Of a stretch of 64,000 nt of DNA, positions 1-9,418 are shown in pieces. The notes beneath the pieces were generated by a model, which ran no database searches, was not told the DNA's origin, and saw nothing but the letters and a program-made list of their open reading frames with translations. This stretch comes from UKL13-2 sp947085425 (GTDB lineage: Bacteria; Pseudomonadota; Gammaproteobacteria; Burkholderiales; Usitatibacteraceae). The position numbers and the translations under genes are program-made. Numbering within the stretch: the stretch's first letter is position 1; every line of letters starts with the position of its first letter. Where the stretch lies: positions 1-64,000 of the forward strand of contig CAMTWK010000034.1 of the NCBI GenBank assembly GCA_947085425.1, given 5' to 3'.

Positions 1-198
1 TCGTTCGACTGACCACGGCATAGCGAGCCGTGTTTGGCAAATGAGCACGGGAAGAGAACGGAAAAGCGCATGTTCAGCGGCCTGCTATCGAGCGCAAAAG
101 CCCGATGTTTAATTAAAACCAAACTGGATGGCAAAGTGCGGCAACACTTAACGGGCAAGCCCCCAAGCAGAGCGGGGCCGACCCGTGAAATATGCAGG
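1..198 (+). mobile_element. Element A copy 1: MITE-like inverted-repeat element, left end cut by the window
   Basis: This stretch matches the inner and right parts of the complete copy at 4597-4847. It ends in the same terminal repeat, acccgtgaaatatgcagg, at 181-198. The left end lies outside the window. The tetramer TTAG follows at 199-202 and contains the stop codon of the next minus-strand gene. No transposase or convincing reading frame lies inside; the short frames are not conserved between copies. It is probably a non-autonomous element moved in trans by an IS5-like transposase, which is inferred from the ends and target only. Confidence 0.8.
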
Positions 199-1857
199 TT
201 AGTCCGGCCCCGCCAAACCACGGGCTCCGCGTCGCGCTTCCGCCTGCTTGCGCCTGCTGGTGAACGTGAATATTTGCCCGAACGTCGCCATTTTTTCGCG
301 CCAGGTAAATCCTTCACTCGCCAGTGACTCCATAAAGTTGGCAATCCGCCGGGAAAGAATCACCGCATACAGGGCCAGTAGAACGGTGGTGATCAGCACG
401 GTCATAAATATCATCGCCTTGGTCAGCGCTGACAATTCCGAATGGGAATACAGATTCATGCCTAAAAAGCCGGTGACGATGGTGCCAACCATGCCACACG
501 CCGACACTACCGTCAGCCGCATGGCGTTATCGGTTTGTTTACGCGCACGCTCGGTATCCAGATATTCATTGATGTCACGCGCCTCATCCCGTACCTCGGC
601 ATACAGCGAAGCCGATCCCAGTTGATACGACCAGCGTTTGAAAAATTCACCCGCCTGCACCTGGTTGGAAATCTCGTGAAACCAATACCGATGGTTAAAA
701 CGCAAAAACACTTCCAGTGTCTCGCGCACATTTTTTTTGAATTGTTTGACCGATTCATAATCGCGCACATTCAAGCGTTCGACCGCCCGCGAGAACCGGT
801 TCGACAGCGTTAATAACGCCGCCTTGTTAAAATTGGCAATCAGGCCGATTTGAAAAAAGTGGTGGCGAAATTGCCTGAGAAGTGTGTTGCCCACGCCGGC
901 CTTCGTGATCGCGGAAAAATTGAGTCCGCAAAATATATAACGGGTCATCAGTTCGTTATTTTTTTGTTCTGGACACCAATAACGATCATAACAAAATTCC
1001 GCCTCAAACATTTTCAAGTAATCGACGGAGTAAGGAAGGGTCGAAGAATCCCCCCACTTGGCGGCATAACCAATACGCGCCATGTCCCCGCGCGTGAGTA
1101 CGGTCGGATCGTCAAACGACAAAAAAGTCATGCTTGGAAAACGTTTATTTTCAATTTGGTGATATTTAATGGTGCCGCCCGGCAGGTAGCCGGGAACCAT
1201 GGGCGACAAAAAATATTCCCAGTGCATCGACAACGGGGTTTGTCGTTGTCCGCGCACCAAGCCGATAAATTTATCGCGGTCGCCATAATCGGACTGGGAC
1301 AGCAGGCTGCCATCATGGCCGCGAAATGCAACCCGGTGCGGGCAATGTGCACCTTGGTCCGGCCCTTCCCATGCAGGTGCGTACGGGCGGCCAAATCGAT
1401 CCATGATTTCGACGGCGTCGGCAATGGCAATATTTTTTCCGGCGACTTCAAACACCGCCACCGCCACATCAATATCGTAGAAAAAATAAATGCGCGCGCG
1501 CATCACCTCGAGGGTGATCGGCTTGGATTGCGCGGTCAGGGCGACGTCAACACTGGCAATATCATCGCGCGTAAAGGTATGCAGCGAAGACTGTGCGCCA
1601 CGCTCCTCATCGCCGACACCGTATAAAAACCGCTGCACATACGGCAAAAAATAAACAAATTCCTCGTAACCAGAAACACACGAGTCATCCTCGACCAACA
1701 AGGTATCGCCAACATGTTTCCAGGGCCCGGGATTTCTCTTCAATTTTTCCCAGTAGTGCACCACGTCGGTGCCGGGCTGCCGACGCAGCGGGCTGAGAGT
1801 GATGGGCCACATCAACGTATGGTGAAAATCCCTGACAATGGTCTGTTGGTCGGTCAC
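199..1857 (-). CDS. CorA-like inner-membrane divalent-cation transporter family protein
   Basis: The product is a protein of about 552 residues with a long soluble N-terminal part and two membrane segments close to the C terminus. The first segment ends in GFLGMNLY, which holds the Gly-Met-Asn motif (near residue 467) that marks CorA magnesium/cobalt channels; the second follows after a short loop, as in that family. The tail is basic. It is longer than classical CorA (about 320 residues) and the N-terminal region is not one I recognise, so substrate and direction are unknown. I chose the GTG at 1857 because a GGAG lies nine bases upstream; the TTG at 1866 touches that GGAG and is unlikely. 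The stop TAA falls in the TTAG next to element A copy 1. Confidence 0.7.
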   Translation of the reverse strand: MTDQQTIVRDFHHTLMWPITLSPLRRQPGTDVVHYWEKLKRNPGPWKHVGDTLLVEDDSCVSGYEEFVYFLPYVQRFLYGVGDEERGAQSSLHTFTRDDIASVDVALTAQSKPITLEVMRARIYFFYDIDVAVAVFEVAGKNIAIADAVEIMDRFGRPYAPAWEGPDQGAHCPHRVAFRGHDGSLLSQSDYGDRDKFIGLVRGQRQTPLSMHWEYFLSPMVPGYLPGGTIKYHQIENKRFPSMTFLSFDDPTVLTRGDMARIGYAAKWGDSSTLPYSVDYLKMFEAEFCYDRYWCPEQKNNELMTRYIFCGLNFSAITKAGVGNTLLRQFRHHFFQIGLIANFNKAALLTLSNRFSRAVERLNVRDYESVKQFKKNVRETLEVFLRFNHRYWFHEISNQVQAGEFFKRWSYQLGSASLYAEVRDEARDINEYLDTERARKQTDNAMRLTVVSACGMVGTIVTGFLGMNLYSHSELSALTKAMIFMTVLITTVLLALYAVILSRRIANFMESLASEGFTWREKMATFGQIFTFTSRRKQAEARRGARGLAGPD

Positions 1858-2248
1858 AGCGGGCAACTCCGTTTAAAAAATTCTCAATAATGTGAGGCAA
1901 TAACCAATCTTTGTCGCCTTCCATCTGCTGCGGATTATGCCCCTGTTTGGGTAGCAATGCCCTATACCACCTGTATGAACGGTACCGGCCATAACGGCCC
2001 GTCATAGGTCGGGTCGATTAGGCACCTCACAAATTGTTACTGAATATAGACAATGCCAGCATCTATCCGACAGATATCAATGGAACTAAACACGGTGCAA
2101 TCGTAAAATAGCAGATCGATATTGTCGATTGTTTTCCCAAGTATTTTCCTAAGTCCAACCACCATTTTCAATCCGCCCTGCTCCTGCCCGCTGCTGATTC
2201 TGCTTCTGTATGGCAGGTAATTTTTGTCAGGGCTATCCGAGGCCATTC
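1858..2248. promoter_or_regulatory. Divergent intergenic region, no gene seen
   Basis: This 391 bp stretch separates the CorA-like gene from the divergent TonB receptor gene, so promoters for both should lie here. The frames in it are short, lack good ribosome sites and do not resemble known proteins. I could not pick out a convincing -35/-10 pair or a Fur-type operator by eye. Confidence 0.4.
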
Positions 2249-4546
2249 ATGCTGAACCGTCGTATGTTTCAAAACATCACTGCCGCCCTGTTTGCCACAG
2301 CGCTCGTCATGGGCCCGTGGACCACCGGCATGGCGCAATCCACGCCGACGCCGGATGCGCCAAAGTCAGACACACCGCCCGCAAAAGTGGTGCCAAAAGA
2401 CGGCAACCAAGACGCATCGAAACCAGCGCCCAAGACCGAAAAAATCGAAGTCAGCGGCCGCCGCAGTGCCACCGATGTGCGGCGTGATTCGTCTGCCTCA
2501 AAAATCGTCATCACCCGCGAAGATATCGAGCAGTATGGTGACAGCAATCTTGGTGAGGTCATGCGTCGTCTGCCGGGCGTCACCAGCGGTGGCCGCCCCG
2601 GCCGGCCGGGCGGGCCCGGTATGCGTGGTATGGGCGGTGGATTTACCCAGATTCTGATCGACGGCGAACGCACTGCGCCTGGTTTCTCAATCGAACAAAT
2701 CACCCCGGAGCAAGTTGAACGCATTGAAATATTGCGCGCACCCACCGCAGAAACCGGCACACGCGCCATTGCCGGCACCATCAATATCGTGCTGCGTGAA
2801 CCACTACGTACGCGCAACAACGACATTCGCGCCGGTTTACAAAGCGAACAGGGGCGCTATTCACCTTCCTTATCGTGGTCACGTAATGAGCCGTTTAGCC
2901 CGACCGGCACGTACAATTTAACGCTCTCGACCAGCCGCAGCGACCAAATTACCGAAACCGCCGGCCGCTCAACCTATCTTGATTTGCCCGGCAACAGAAT
3001 CAACCTCGATCAGCAATCCTTTTCCAGCACAAACGGGGAACGCGACAGCGTGTTTTTTTCCAGCCGTTTCCAATGGCGTTTGGGACCGGGTGAACAATTC
3101 AGCATCCAGCCGTTCCTGGTTCGCCATGCGTCCACCAATCACACCGATGGCACCCTCAGTCAAACCATTGGCACGCTGCCCGCACCCTTCGCCACCAGTC
3201 GGGCGGATGCGGACAGCGAGTTTAATGTTGCCAGACTGATGACCACGCTGGTGAAACGACTCGACCCCAACACCCGTATGGAGTTGCGCGGCACAGCAGG
3301 CCAATTCAAATCAGATGGCAATTCAACGTTGCGCGAGCGGGCCGCCAACGGCAGTCCGGTACTGACGCAATCCACCGATAGCCACACCAAGGATCAGTCA
3401 TGGAATTTGGTCGGCAAACTTATGTACAGCTGGGGTGACGGCAAACATAGTTTGGTCGGCGGCTGGGAATACGAAAACATCAAACGCAGTGACAATGCCA
3501 CGACGATATTAAATGGCGCCCCATTGCTGGCCGATTTTGGCAGCCAAATTGATGTATCAACCAAGCGAAAAGCACTTTACATTCAGGACGAATGGGATCC
3601 GTCGCCACAGTTTTCCACCTATTTCGGCATACGTTGGGAAGAAATCAACACCAATAGCCGCACGGTTTCCAACCCGGTCAGCAACAAAAGCAGCGTGATC
3701 ACACCACTTGCACACGGTGTGTGGCGATTTGCCTCACCTCGCCGCGACCAAATTCGCATGAGCCTGACACAAAGTTACCGCGCACCGTCCACGCAAAATT
3801 TGGTGGCACGGCCCAGTCTGAATACATTGTTTCCGGTTCCCGGTAGCAACACCTCGATCACGCCGGATCGCGCCGGCAACGCCAACCTCAAGCCGGAGCT
3901 CGCCAACGGCATTGATGTCGCCTATGAAAATTATTTCGAGGGCGGCGGCACATTGGCGGTGAATTTATTCACGCGTCACATTACCGACTTGATTCGCAGT
4001 GTGACTGCGCTGGAAAACGTTTCGTGGGCCACCTCACCCCGCTATGTGAATCGTCCGCAAAATCTCGGCAAGGCGCGCACCAGCGGCATCGAGTTTGATG
4101 CCAAATTCCGGCTGCCGGAATTAATAACCAACACACCGGCGATCAACCTGCGCGCCAATTTGAGTCTTTTTGACTCCAAGGTTGACGCTGTGAACGGACC
4201 CAATAACCGAATTGGTGAACAACCGCGTGCGACTGGAAATTTCGGTGCGGACTATCGCTTTCGAGGCTCCCCCATTTCCATCGGTGGCAGTGTCAACTGG
4301 GTGCCGGCACACGAACTTCAATTAACCAATACGCAACTGCAAAAAGTCAGCACCAAACGGGTGCTCGATGCCTATGTCTTATGGACGGTGAATTCAAGTA
4401 TTAAGGTTAGACTGGCATTCTCCAATTTGTTGCCGAATGACGTGATCAACACCAATGTCTTATTACAGGGCAGTGAACAACAAACCGTAACCACCACCGG
4501 ACTCACCAAACTGTCGACGGCATTACGTCTGGAAATACGTTTGTAG
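2249..4546 (+). CDS. TonB-dependent outer-membrane receptor
   Basis: A protein of 765 residues: signal peptide (about 1-30, ending ...GMAQS), a Pro/Lys-rich linker, a TonB-box-like segment (EKIEVSGRRS), the plug domain with EDIEQYGDSNLGEVMRRLPG and the ERIEILRAPTAE element, then the beta-barrel ending LRLEIRL with the aromatic/hydrophobic pattern of barrel C termini. The barrel carries the usual late motif SGIEFDAKFR. Such receptors import siderophores, cobalamin or other large ligands with energy from TonB/ExbBD; the ligand cannot be read here. The plug has an unusual Gly/Pro/Arg-rich loop (RPGRPGGPGMRGMGGG). I chose the ATG at 2249 over the frame start at 2210 because GAGG lies seven bases upstream and the signal peptide starts there. 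It stands alone, followed by element A copy 2. Confidence 0.9.
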   Translation: MLNRRMFQNITAALFATALVMGPWTTGMAQSTPTPDAPKSDTPPAKVVPKDGNQDASKPAPKTEKIEVSGRRSATDVRRDSSASKIVITREDIEQYGDSNLGEVMRRLPGVTSGGRPGRPGGPGMRGMGGGFTQILIDGERTAPGFSIEQITPEQVERIEILRAPTAETGTRAIAGTINIVLREPLRTRNNDIRAGLQSEQGRYSPSLSWSRNEPFSPTGTYNLTLSTSRSDQITETAGRSTYLDLPGNRINLDQQSFSSTNGERDSVFFSSRFQWRLGPGEQFSIQPFLVRHASTNHTDGTLSQTIGTLPAPFATSRADADSEFNVARLMTTLVKRLDPNTRMELRGTAGQFKSDGNSTLRERAANGSPVLTQSTDSHTKDQSWNLVGKLMYSWGDGKHSLVGGWEYENIKRSDNATTILNGAPLLADFGSQIDVSTKRKALYIQDEWDPSPQFSTYFGIRWEEINTNSRTVSNPVSNKSSVITPLAHGVWRFASPRRDQIRMSLTQSYRAPSTQNLVARPSLNTLFPVPGSNTSITPDRAGNANLKPELANGIDVAYENYFEGGGTLAVNLFTRHITDLIRSVTALENVSWATSPRYVNRPQNLGKARTSGIEFDAKFRLPELITNTPAINLRANLSLFDSKVDAVNGPNNRIGEQPRATGNFGADYRFRGSPISIGGSVNWVPAHELQLTNTQLQKVSTKRVLDAYVLWTVNSSIKVRLAFSNLLPNDVINTNVLLQGSEQQTVTTTGLTKLSTALRLEIRL

Positions 4547-4596
4547 GTGGTGTTGGTCTATTAATGCAAATCCACCGCGCGGACACGGCTTGTTAG

Positions 4597-4847
4597 CCTG
4601 CATATTTCACGGGTTGCGTTCGGGAGTGGGTCGATGGGCGTGTGATTTTTCGTTTGGCTGACCACGACATAGCCGGCCGTGTTTGGCAAATGTGCACGGA
4701 TAGAAAACGCAAAAGCGCATGTTCAGCGGCATGTTATCGAACGCAAGGGTCCCATGTTCGATCAAAACAAATTGGGATGACAAAGTGCAATAAAACTTAA
4801 CGGGTCAGTCCCCAAGCAGAGCTGGGCCGACCCGTGAAATATGCAGG
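4597..4847 (+). mobile_element. Element A copy 2: complete 251 bp MITE-like element
   Basis: The element has 18 bp perfect terminal inverted repeats, cctgcatatttcacgggt at the left and its complement at the right. It is flanked by a 4 bp direct duplication TTAG (4593-4596 and 4848-4851). It shares long blocks with copies 1 and 3, including gaccacg...catag and aacttaacgggt. It encodes nothing convincing. The right duplication contains the stop codon (TAA, minus strand) of the CoA-transferase gene. The 50 bp left of it, after the receptor gene, shows no clear terminator. Confidence 0.85.
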
Positions 4848-6074
4848 TTAGCTGCCGGTGGCAATCACACCGGCACGCTGCAGTTCAGCCTGCTGCGCAT
4901 CGTTGTAACCCAGTTCCGCCAGCATGGCCTGCGTGTGCTGACCGAGTGACGGTGGGCCGCAATGGATCGGTGGCCGGGCACCATTCAACATCAACGGCAG
5001 CAAGGGAGTTTTGGTGGCGATCGGTTTACCGGCACCACTGCAGTCGGCCGGCACGGCAATATCAGCCAACCCGCCGCTTTGTAACAAATGGGCATCATCA
5101 AATAATTCATGCGGTTTGGTGATCGGCGCAAACGGCAATCCCGCTTTTTCAAACATCTGCGCAATTTTTGTCGCACCGTGTTTTGCCATCCGTTCATACA
5201 GAATTGGCATCATCCATTGGCGCGCATTCACCCGGTCAACATTGGTGGCCAAGCGCATGTCGGCTCGCAAGTCGGCAAATTCAAACACCTCACAAAAAAG
5301 GTGCCACTGGGTATTGGATACCACCGCCAAAAATATTTGTTCACGATCGGCGACGGTAAACACATCATAAATACCCCATGGTGAAATCCGGCTGGGCATG
5401 GGTTTGGCGGGTTTTTCGGTGACGGCATATTGCATCATGTGGGTGCCCATCAAAAACACATTGTTCTCAAACAAGGCACTTTTGACCTCCTGGCCACGAC
5501 CGGTTTTTTCGCGGTCGTGTAACGCCGCCATGGCACCCATCGCGCCAAACATGCCACCCATGATGTCGTTGACCGATGTGCCCGCCCGCAACGGCTGTCC
5601 CTCCGGCCCGGTCATGTATGCCAGTCCACCCATCATTTGCACCACTTCATCCAATGCCGTGCGATGGTCATACGGCCCCGGCAAAAATCCCTTCAATGCC
5701 ACATAGATAAGGCGTTCATTCAATTTTGAGAGGGTCGGAAAATCGAGCCCGAGTTTTTGCATATTGCCGTCTTTAAAATTTTCACTAAAGATGTCGGCCG
5801 TGGCGACCAGTTTCAAGACAATTTCAAGTCCACGTGGATCATTGACGTTGATGGCGAGACTTTTCTTATTGCGATTAAACATCGCAAAAAAACCGGCGCC
5901 GGCACCGGGTAGATTACGCGTATTGTCCCCGGTCAGCGGCTCGATCTTGATCACTTCCGCCCCCAGATCCGCCAACATCATGCCGCAGGTCGGCCCCATC
6001 ACCATATGCGTAAACTCGACCACACGAATGCCTTCGTATGGCAACCGGCTGGCGGGGCGGTTGCCGTCGGTCAT
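4848..6074 (-). CDS. Class III CoA-transferase (CaiB/BaiF family)
   Basis: A 408-residue protein of the family that moves coenzyme A between acyl groups (formyl-CoA transferase, carnitine CoA-transferase, alpha-methylacyl-CoA racemase). The start shows the family pattern IRVVEFTHMVMGPTCGMM...LADLGAEVIKIEP and FFAMFNRNKKSL. The Asp in ALDEVVQMMGGLAYMTG fits the catalytic aspartate. The substrate cannot be read. Its ATG overlaps the TAA of the upstream peptidase gene (TAATG), so the two are probably translated together; the frame also runs on to 6113 inside that gene, but the overlap start is the natural one. The stop codon lies in the duplication next to element A copy 2. Confidence 0.88.
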   Translation of the reverse strand: MTDGNRPASRLPYEGIRVVEFTHMVMGPTCGMMLADLGAEVIKIEPLTGDNTRNLPGAGAGFFAMFNRNKKSLAINVNDPRGLEIVLKLVATADIFSENFKDGNMQKLGLDFPTLSKLNERLIYVALKGFLPGPYDHRTALDEVVQMMGGLAYMTGPEGQPLRAGTSVNDIMGGMFGAMGAMAALHDREKTGRGQEVKSALFENNVFLMGTHMMQYAVTEKPAKPMPSRISPWGIYDVFTVADREQIFLAVVSNTQWHLFCEVFEFADLRADMRLATNVDRVNARQWMMPILYERMAKHGATKIAQMFEKAGLPFAPITKPHELFDDAHLLQSGGLADIAVPADCSGAGKPIATKTPLLPLMLNGARPPIHCGPPSLGQHTQAMLAELGYNDAQQAELQRAGVIATGS

Positions 6075-8413
6075 TATTGAACCGGCTGAAAACCCGGTTC
6101 GCGGAATTGCCACAGCAAGAATGAATACACATCCGCCAACTCGGCATTGCGCTGATTTCGCGTCGATCCGACACCGTGTCCGGCGTCGTAATCAAGCCGC
6201 AGCAGGACCGGATTCGCATCCGGAATTTGCCGGGTGGCCGCTTGTAAACGTGCCGCCATTTTGGTCGATTGCCATACTTCGACGCGCGGATCGTTGACGC
6301 CGTGCATGAGCATCACCGCCGGATAACGCACACCATCCTTGACCTGATGCAAGGCACTCATCGCCAACAGGCCACGGAATCCCGGCTCGGTTTTCACGCT
6401 ACCGAATTCTGGAATATTGGGTGGGCCATTCGGCGTAAATTCCATGCGCATCGCATCCATCACACCAACGGTCGGCACCGCAGCGGCAAACAAGTCCGGT
6501 CGTTCGGTCAGGGCGCGGCCAACGGTAATGCCCCCCGCACTGCCCCCCTGAATACCGAGACGTTCTTTACGGGTAAAACCACGCTCGATCAAAAATTCAG
6601 AGCAGGCGATCAAGTCACGCCAGGTATTGGCCTTGGTCAGTTTTTGACCACCGCGATGCCACTCCTCGCCAAATTCACCGCCGCCGCGCACGTGGCAAGT
6701 CGCCAGAATGCCCCCGCGCTCCAGCCACGCCAAAGTCGAGGGGTTGAATGTGGGCGCCTGCACAATGCCATAGGCACCGTAAGCGCGGATCAACGTCGGG
6801 TTAAATTGATTCAACTCGGTCCCTTTGCGGTACATCAGCGACACCGGAATTTTTACGCCATCCTTGGCGACGGCATTTAAACGCAACTCAACAATATTAG
6901 AAAAATCAGCCGCCGGCTTTGGGTGCAGGCCGATATCGGCGACATTGCCGCTGCGCTCTTCGACAGCAACGTAATGTGGACTTTCCGTCCATGCCTCCAG
7001 TCGCAGCAAGGCGCCGGGACGGGTTGGGCTGGTGATAATCTGGCGGATCGCCAAATCAAACGGCAACTTCACGAATTCAAGTTTGCCACCCGAATACGAA
7101 CTGGTGGAAAAATTCAATCGTTGCAGACGATCAATACCAGCAAATAATTCGCGAATGTACAACCCGTCTTGCGCAACTTCAATTTGAGCGATGACCGTGT
7201 CCCCATGCGGGACGATGGTGGTGGCTTGGGCATAGTTTGCTCGGAACAGGCCCATCCGCACCAATTTGTTACGTGGCGCGTTTTTTTTCGTCAACAAATA
7301 AATTGCATTGTTGTGCACTTGAAACGCGGTCACCTCATCAATCGGCGAAATGATGCGCCGCCATGAAATATTTTCCAGCGGGCCATTGGTATTGCTGATT
7401 TCAGCCGTAAAAATGCTGATTTCACGGGCATCGCCATGCTCAATTCGGCCAATCAAGTTTTTGCCATCGACACTCGCTTGCACACTGGGAATATCAATAT
7501 CTGCCAGCGCAATGCCGTTTGCTTTATTGCCGCCGAGCAGGAATTCGTCACTGCGCATCGGACGGCCCATCACGTGGCGATAGGCGCGACTGTTTAGATA
7601 GCGATTATTTTCGCCGCCTTCGGTCATGGGGGGCAGCCTGTTGTAAAAGAAACTGCGGCTGTCGGATGTCCATTGGATATGGTTCGCAAAACCAATCCGG
7701 TCGATCACCACCCCGGTATCGCGCGGGGTGGTTGAATTGATCTCTAAAATCCGCAGCGAGGTCTGTTCGGATCCGCCTGCGGCCACAGCAACCACAACGG
7801 CACGCCCGTTCGGAGCGGCGCGAAAGCCATCGATGGCAAATCTTTTTTCGGTGGTCGAAATTGCCACCGGATCAAACACCATCCGCTCGGCACCGCGGTA
7901 ACCATCGCGCATATATAACTTACGCGAATTTACGCCGGGTGAAAGTTTGTAATAGAACACCCGCGGATTTTTATCATCACCCGTGACCTGTACCCCAGAA
8001 ATGGCAACGTTGGCTTGTGATAAATCATTAATACGCGCCTCCATGACTTTGCGGCCAGGGATCGAATCCAAAATCGCCCGGGTCGTGGCGCTTTCACCTT
8101 TCATGAATGTGACCACATCCGGATGATTGACATCTTCCATAAAGCGATACGGATCAACAACGGGCGTCCCAAAAAAATTCTCGGTCACCGGGCGCGCCAA
8201 CACTCTTAACCGCGGGGCAACAAACGGTTTGATGGGCGTTGCTGCAGTGGCAACCTCTGCGGCCACCGGCACCGCTGCGCCGCCTGGTGTTTCTTTGCCG
8301 GGCGACGACTGTGTTATTGCCTCGCCGTTTTGCGAGGCGCGGACATCATCCAGCCAAGCCATGCTCAGGCCAGCAAAAATGAAAACGGATAGTGCGGAAA
8401 ATCTAATATTCAT
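6074..8413 (-). CDS. Exported prolyl oligopeptidase family serine peptidase (S9A)
   Basis: A 779-residue serine peptidase with an N-terminal signal sequence (hydrophobic stretch, then ...DDVRASQ), so it probably acts in the periplasm or outside. An N-terminal beta-propeller region (about 70-470), starting with the family's DPYRFMEDVNHPDV, is followed by the alpha/beta hydrolase domain. The likely catalytic triad is Ser625 in GGSAGG, Asp708 in MHGVNDPRV and His746 in DAGHGVG. Length fits the family (about 700-750 plus signal). These enzymes cut after proline in short peptides. A Pro/Ala/Thr-rich linker follows the signal. It is translationally coupled to the downstream CoA-transferase, although the two have no obvious shared pathway. 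Confidence 0.9.
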   Translation of the reverse strand: MNIRFSALSVFIFAGLSMAWLDDVRASQNGEAITQSSPGKETPGGAAVPVAAEVATAATPIKPFVAPRLRVLARPVTENFFGTPVVDPYRFMEDVNHPDVVTFMKGESATTRAILDSIPGRKVMEARINDLSQANVAISGVQVTGDDKNPRVFYYKLSPGVNSRKLYMRDGYRGAERMVFDPVAISTTEKRFAIDGFRAAPNGRAVVVAVAAGGSEQTSLRILEINSTTPRDTGVVIDRIGFANHIQWTSDSRSFFYNRLPPMTEGGENNRYLNSRAYRHVMGRPMRSDEFLLGGNKANGIALADIDIPSVQASVDGKNLIGRIEHGDAREISIFTAEISNTNGPLENISWRRIISPIDEVTAFQVHNNAIYLLTKKNAPRNKLVRMGLFRANYAQATTIVPHGDTVIAQIEVAQDGLYIRELFAGIDRLQRLNFSTSSYSGGKLEFVKLPFDLAIRQIITSPTRPGALLRLEAWTESPHYVAVEERSGNVADIGLHPKPAADFSNIVELRLNAVAKDGVKIPVSLMYRKGTELNQFNPTLIRAYGAYGIVQAPTFNPSTLAWLERGGILATCHVRGGGEFGEEWHRGGQKLTKANTWRDLIACSEFLIERGFTRKERLGIQGGSAGGITVGRALTERPDLFAAAVPTVGVMDAMRMEFTPNGPPNIPEFGSVKTEPGFRGLLAMSALHQVKDGVRYPAVMLMHGVNDPRVEVWQSTKMAARLQAATRQIPDANPVLLRLDYDAGHGVGSTRNQRNAELADVYSFLLWQFREPGFQPVQ

Positions 8414-8574
8414 TGCGAACTACCAAAGGATGTGCCAGCTCGAACCCTATCACGAGACGGACACTTTGTGAATGATTGCGAAAAAATCACAACCAAGATC
8501 GTCGTTGTACTGAGACAAATCGGACGAAAAAAACAATACGGCAGTAAACGCCTTCGTATTATCGAGCAAACGTC

Positions 8575-9393
8575 TTACCAATAATTTTCGACAATGATGT
8601 GGCCCGGGGTCATGCGCCGATTCATCAAAAATCCACGCGTCTTCAGAATCGCCCGCATGGCTTCGACCATGTCCGGATTGCCGCACAACATGAATCGCGA
8701 ACGGTCGTGGTCGAATAAAACACCCGCACCGCGCTCCAGATCGCCGCACTCGGTGAGTGTGGTAAGGCGCCCGTGCATTGTGTCTGCCACGTCGCTGTCA
8801 CGTGTCAGCGATTTAATAAATCGTAATCGCGCCTCGCCGCGGGTGTGACCGGTCGCCAACAATTGGATTTCTTCGATGTACGCCAGATCGCACGCTTCGC
8901 GCACAGACAACGCAATCACAATATTTTCAAATCGTTTCCATGTGGACGGATCACGCAACATCGAAATATACGGAGCCAGCCCGGTGCCGGTACCAATCAG
9001 CCATAAGTCCTGACCATTTTTAAACCGGTCCAGCGTTAAAAATCCCTGCGCGGGTTTTTCCAGCAAAAGTGATTGGCCGACCAACAATTTGGCAACACGG
9101 GCCGAGAACTTTCCGTCCGGTAACACCACCAGAAAAAATTCCAGGAAAGGTTCGTCCGGTGCGGAAACAATGGAATACGCCCGCCAAATTTTTTCACCTT
9201 GTTCATCGGTCAGACCAATACGGGCAAACTGCCCGGGGAGGAATTGATAGTCAGGCGGTCTTGTGATCCGAACGGACAACAAATGATCATTCCAATGACG
9301 TCGCCAAATAATCGGCGCATTGACAATTTTTGCCGGTGCGGGCGCTTCAAATGCCACCCCAGAAACGGGTGCGGTAGGTAATTCGTCAGTCAT
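8575..9393 (-). CDS. fpr: Ferredoxin-NADP(+) reductase
   Basis: A 272-residue flavoprotein that passes electrons between NADP(H) and ferredoxin or flavodoxin in the cytoplasm. FAD-binding residues are seen in RAYSIVSAPDE, the NADP site in IGTGTGLAPYISMLRD, and the C-terminal end GHIIVENYW matches bacterial Fpr proteins, with the terminal aromatic pair. Length is that of the family. The ATG at 9393 gives the usual N terminus; the frame runs further up into the ABC transporter gene but that part has no homologous look. It lies 25 bp downstream of the ABC exporter gene and may share its transcript. Confidence 0.9.
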   Translation of the reverse strand: MTDELPTAPVSGVAFEAPAPAKIVNAPIIWRRHWNDHLLSVRITRPPDYQFLPGQFARIGLTDEQGEKIWRAYSIVSAPDEPFLEFFLVVLPDGKFSARVAKLLVGQSLLLEKPAQGFLTLDRFKNGQDLWLIGTGTGLAPYISMLRDPSTWKRFENIVIALSVREACDLAYIEEIQLLATGHTRGEARLRFIKSLTRDSDVADTMHGRLTTLTECGDLERGAGVLFDHDRSRFMLCGNPDMVEAMRAILKTRGFLMNRRMTPGHIIVENYW

Positions 9394-9418
9394 AACTGTT
9401 ATTTTAGCCGAGGCCGGA

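Noticed and set aside
34..327. A 97-residue open frame starting in element A
   Set aside because: It runs from the element into the complement of the CorA-like gene; it is not kept in the other copies of the element.
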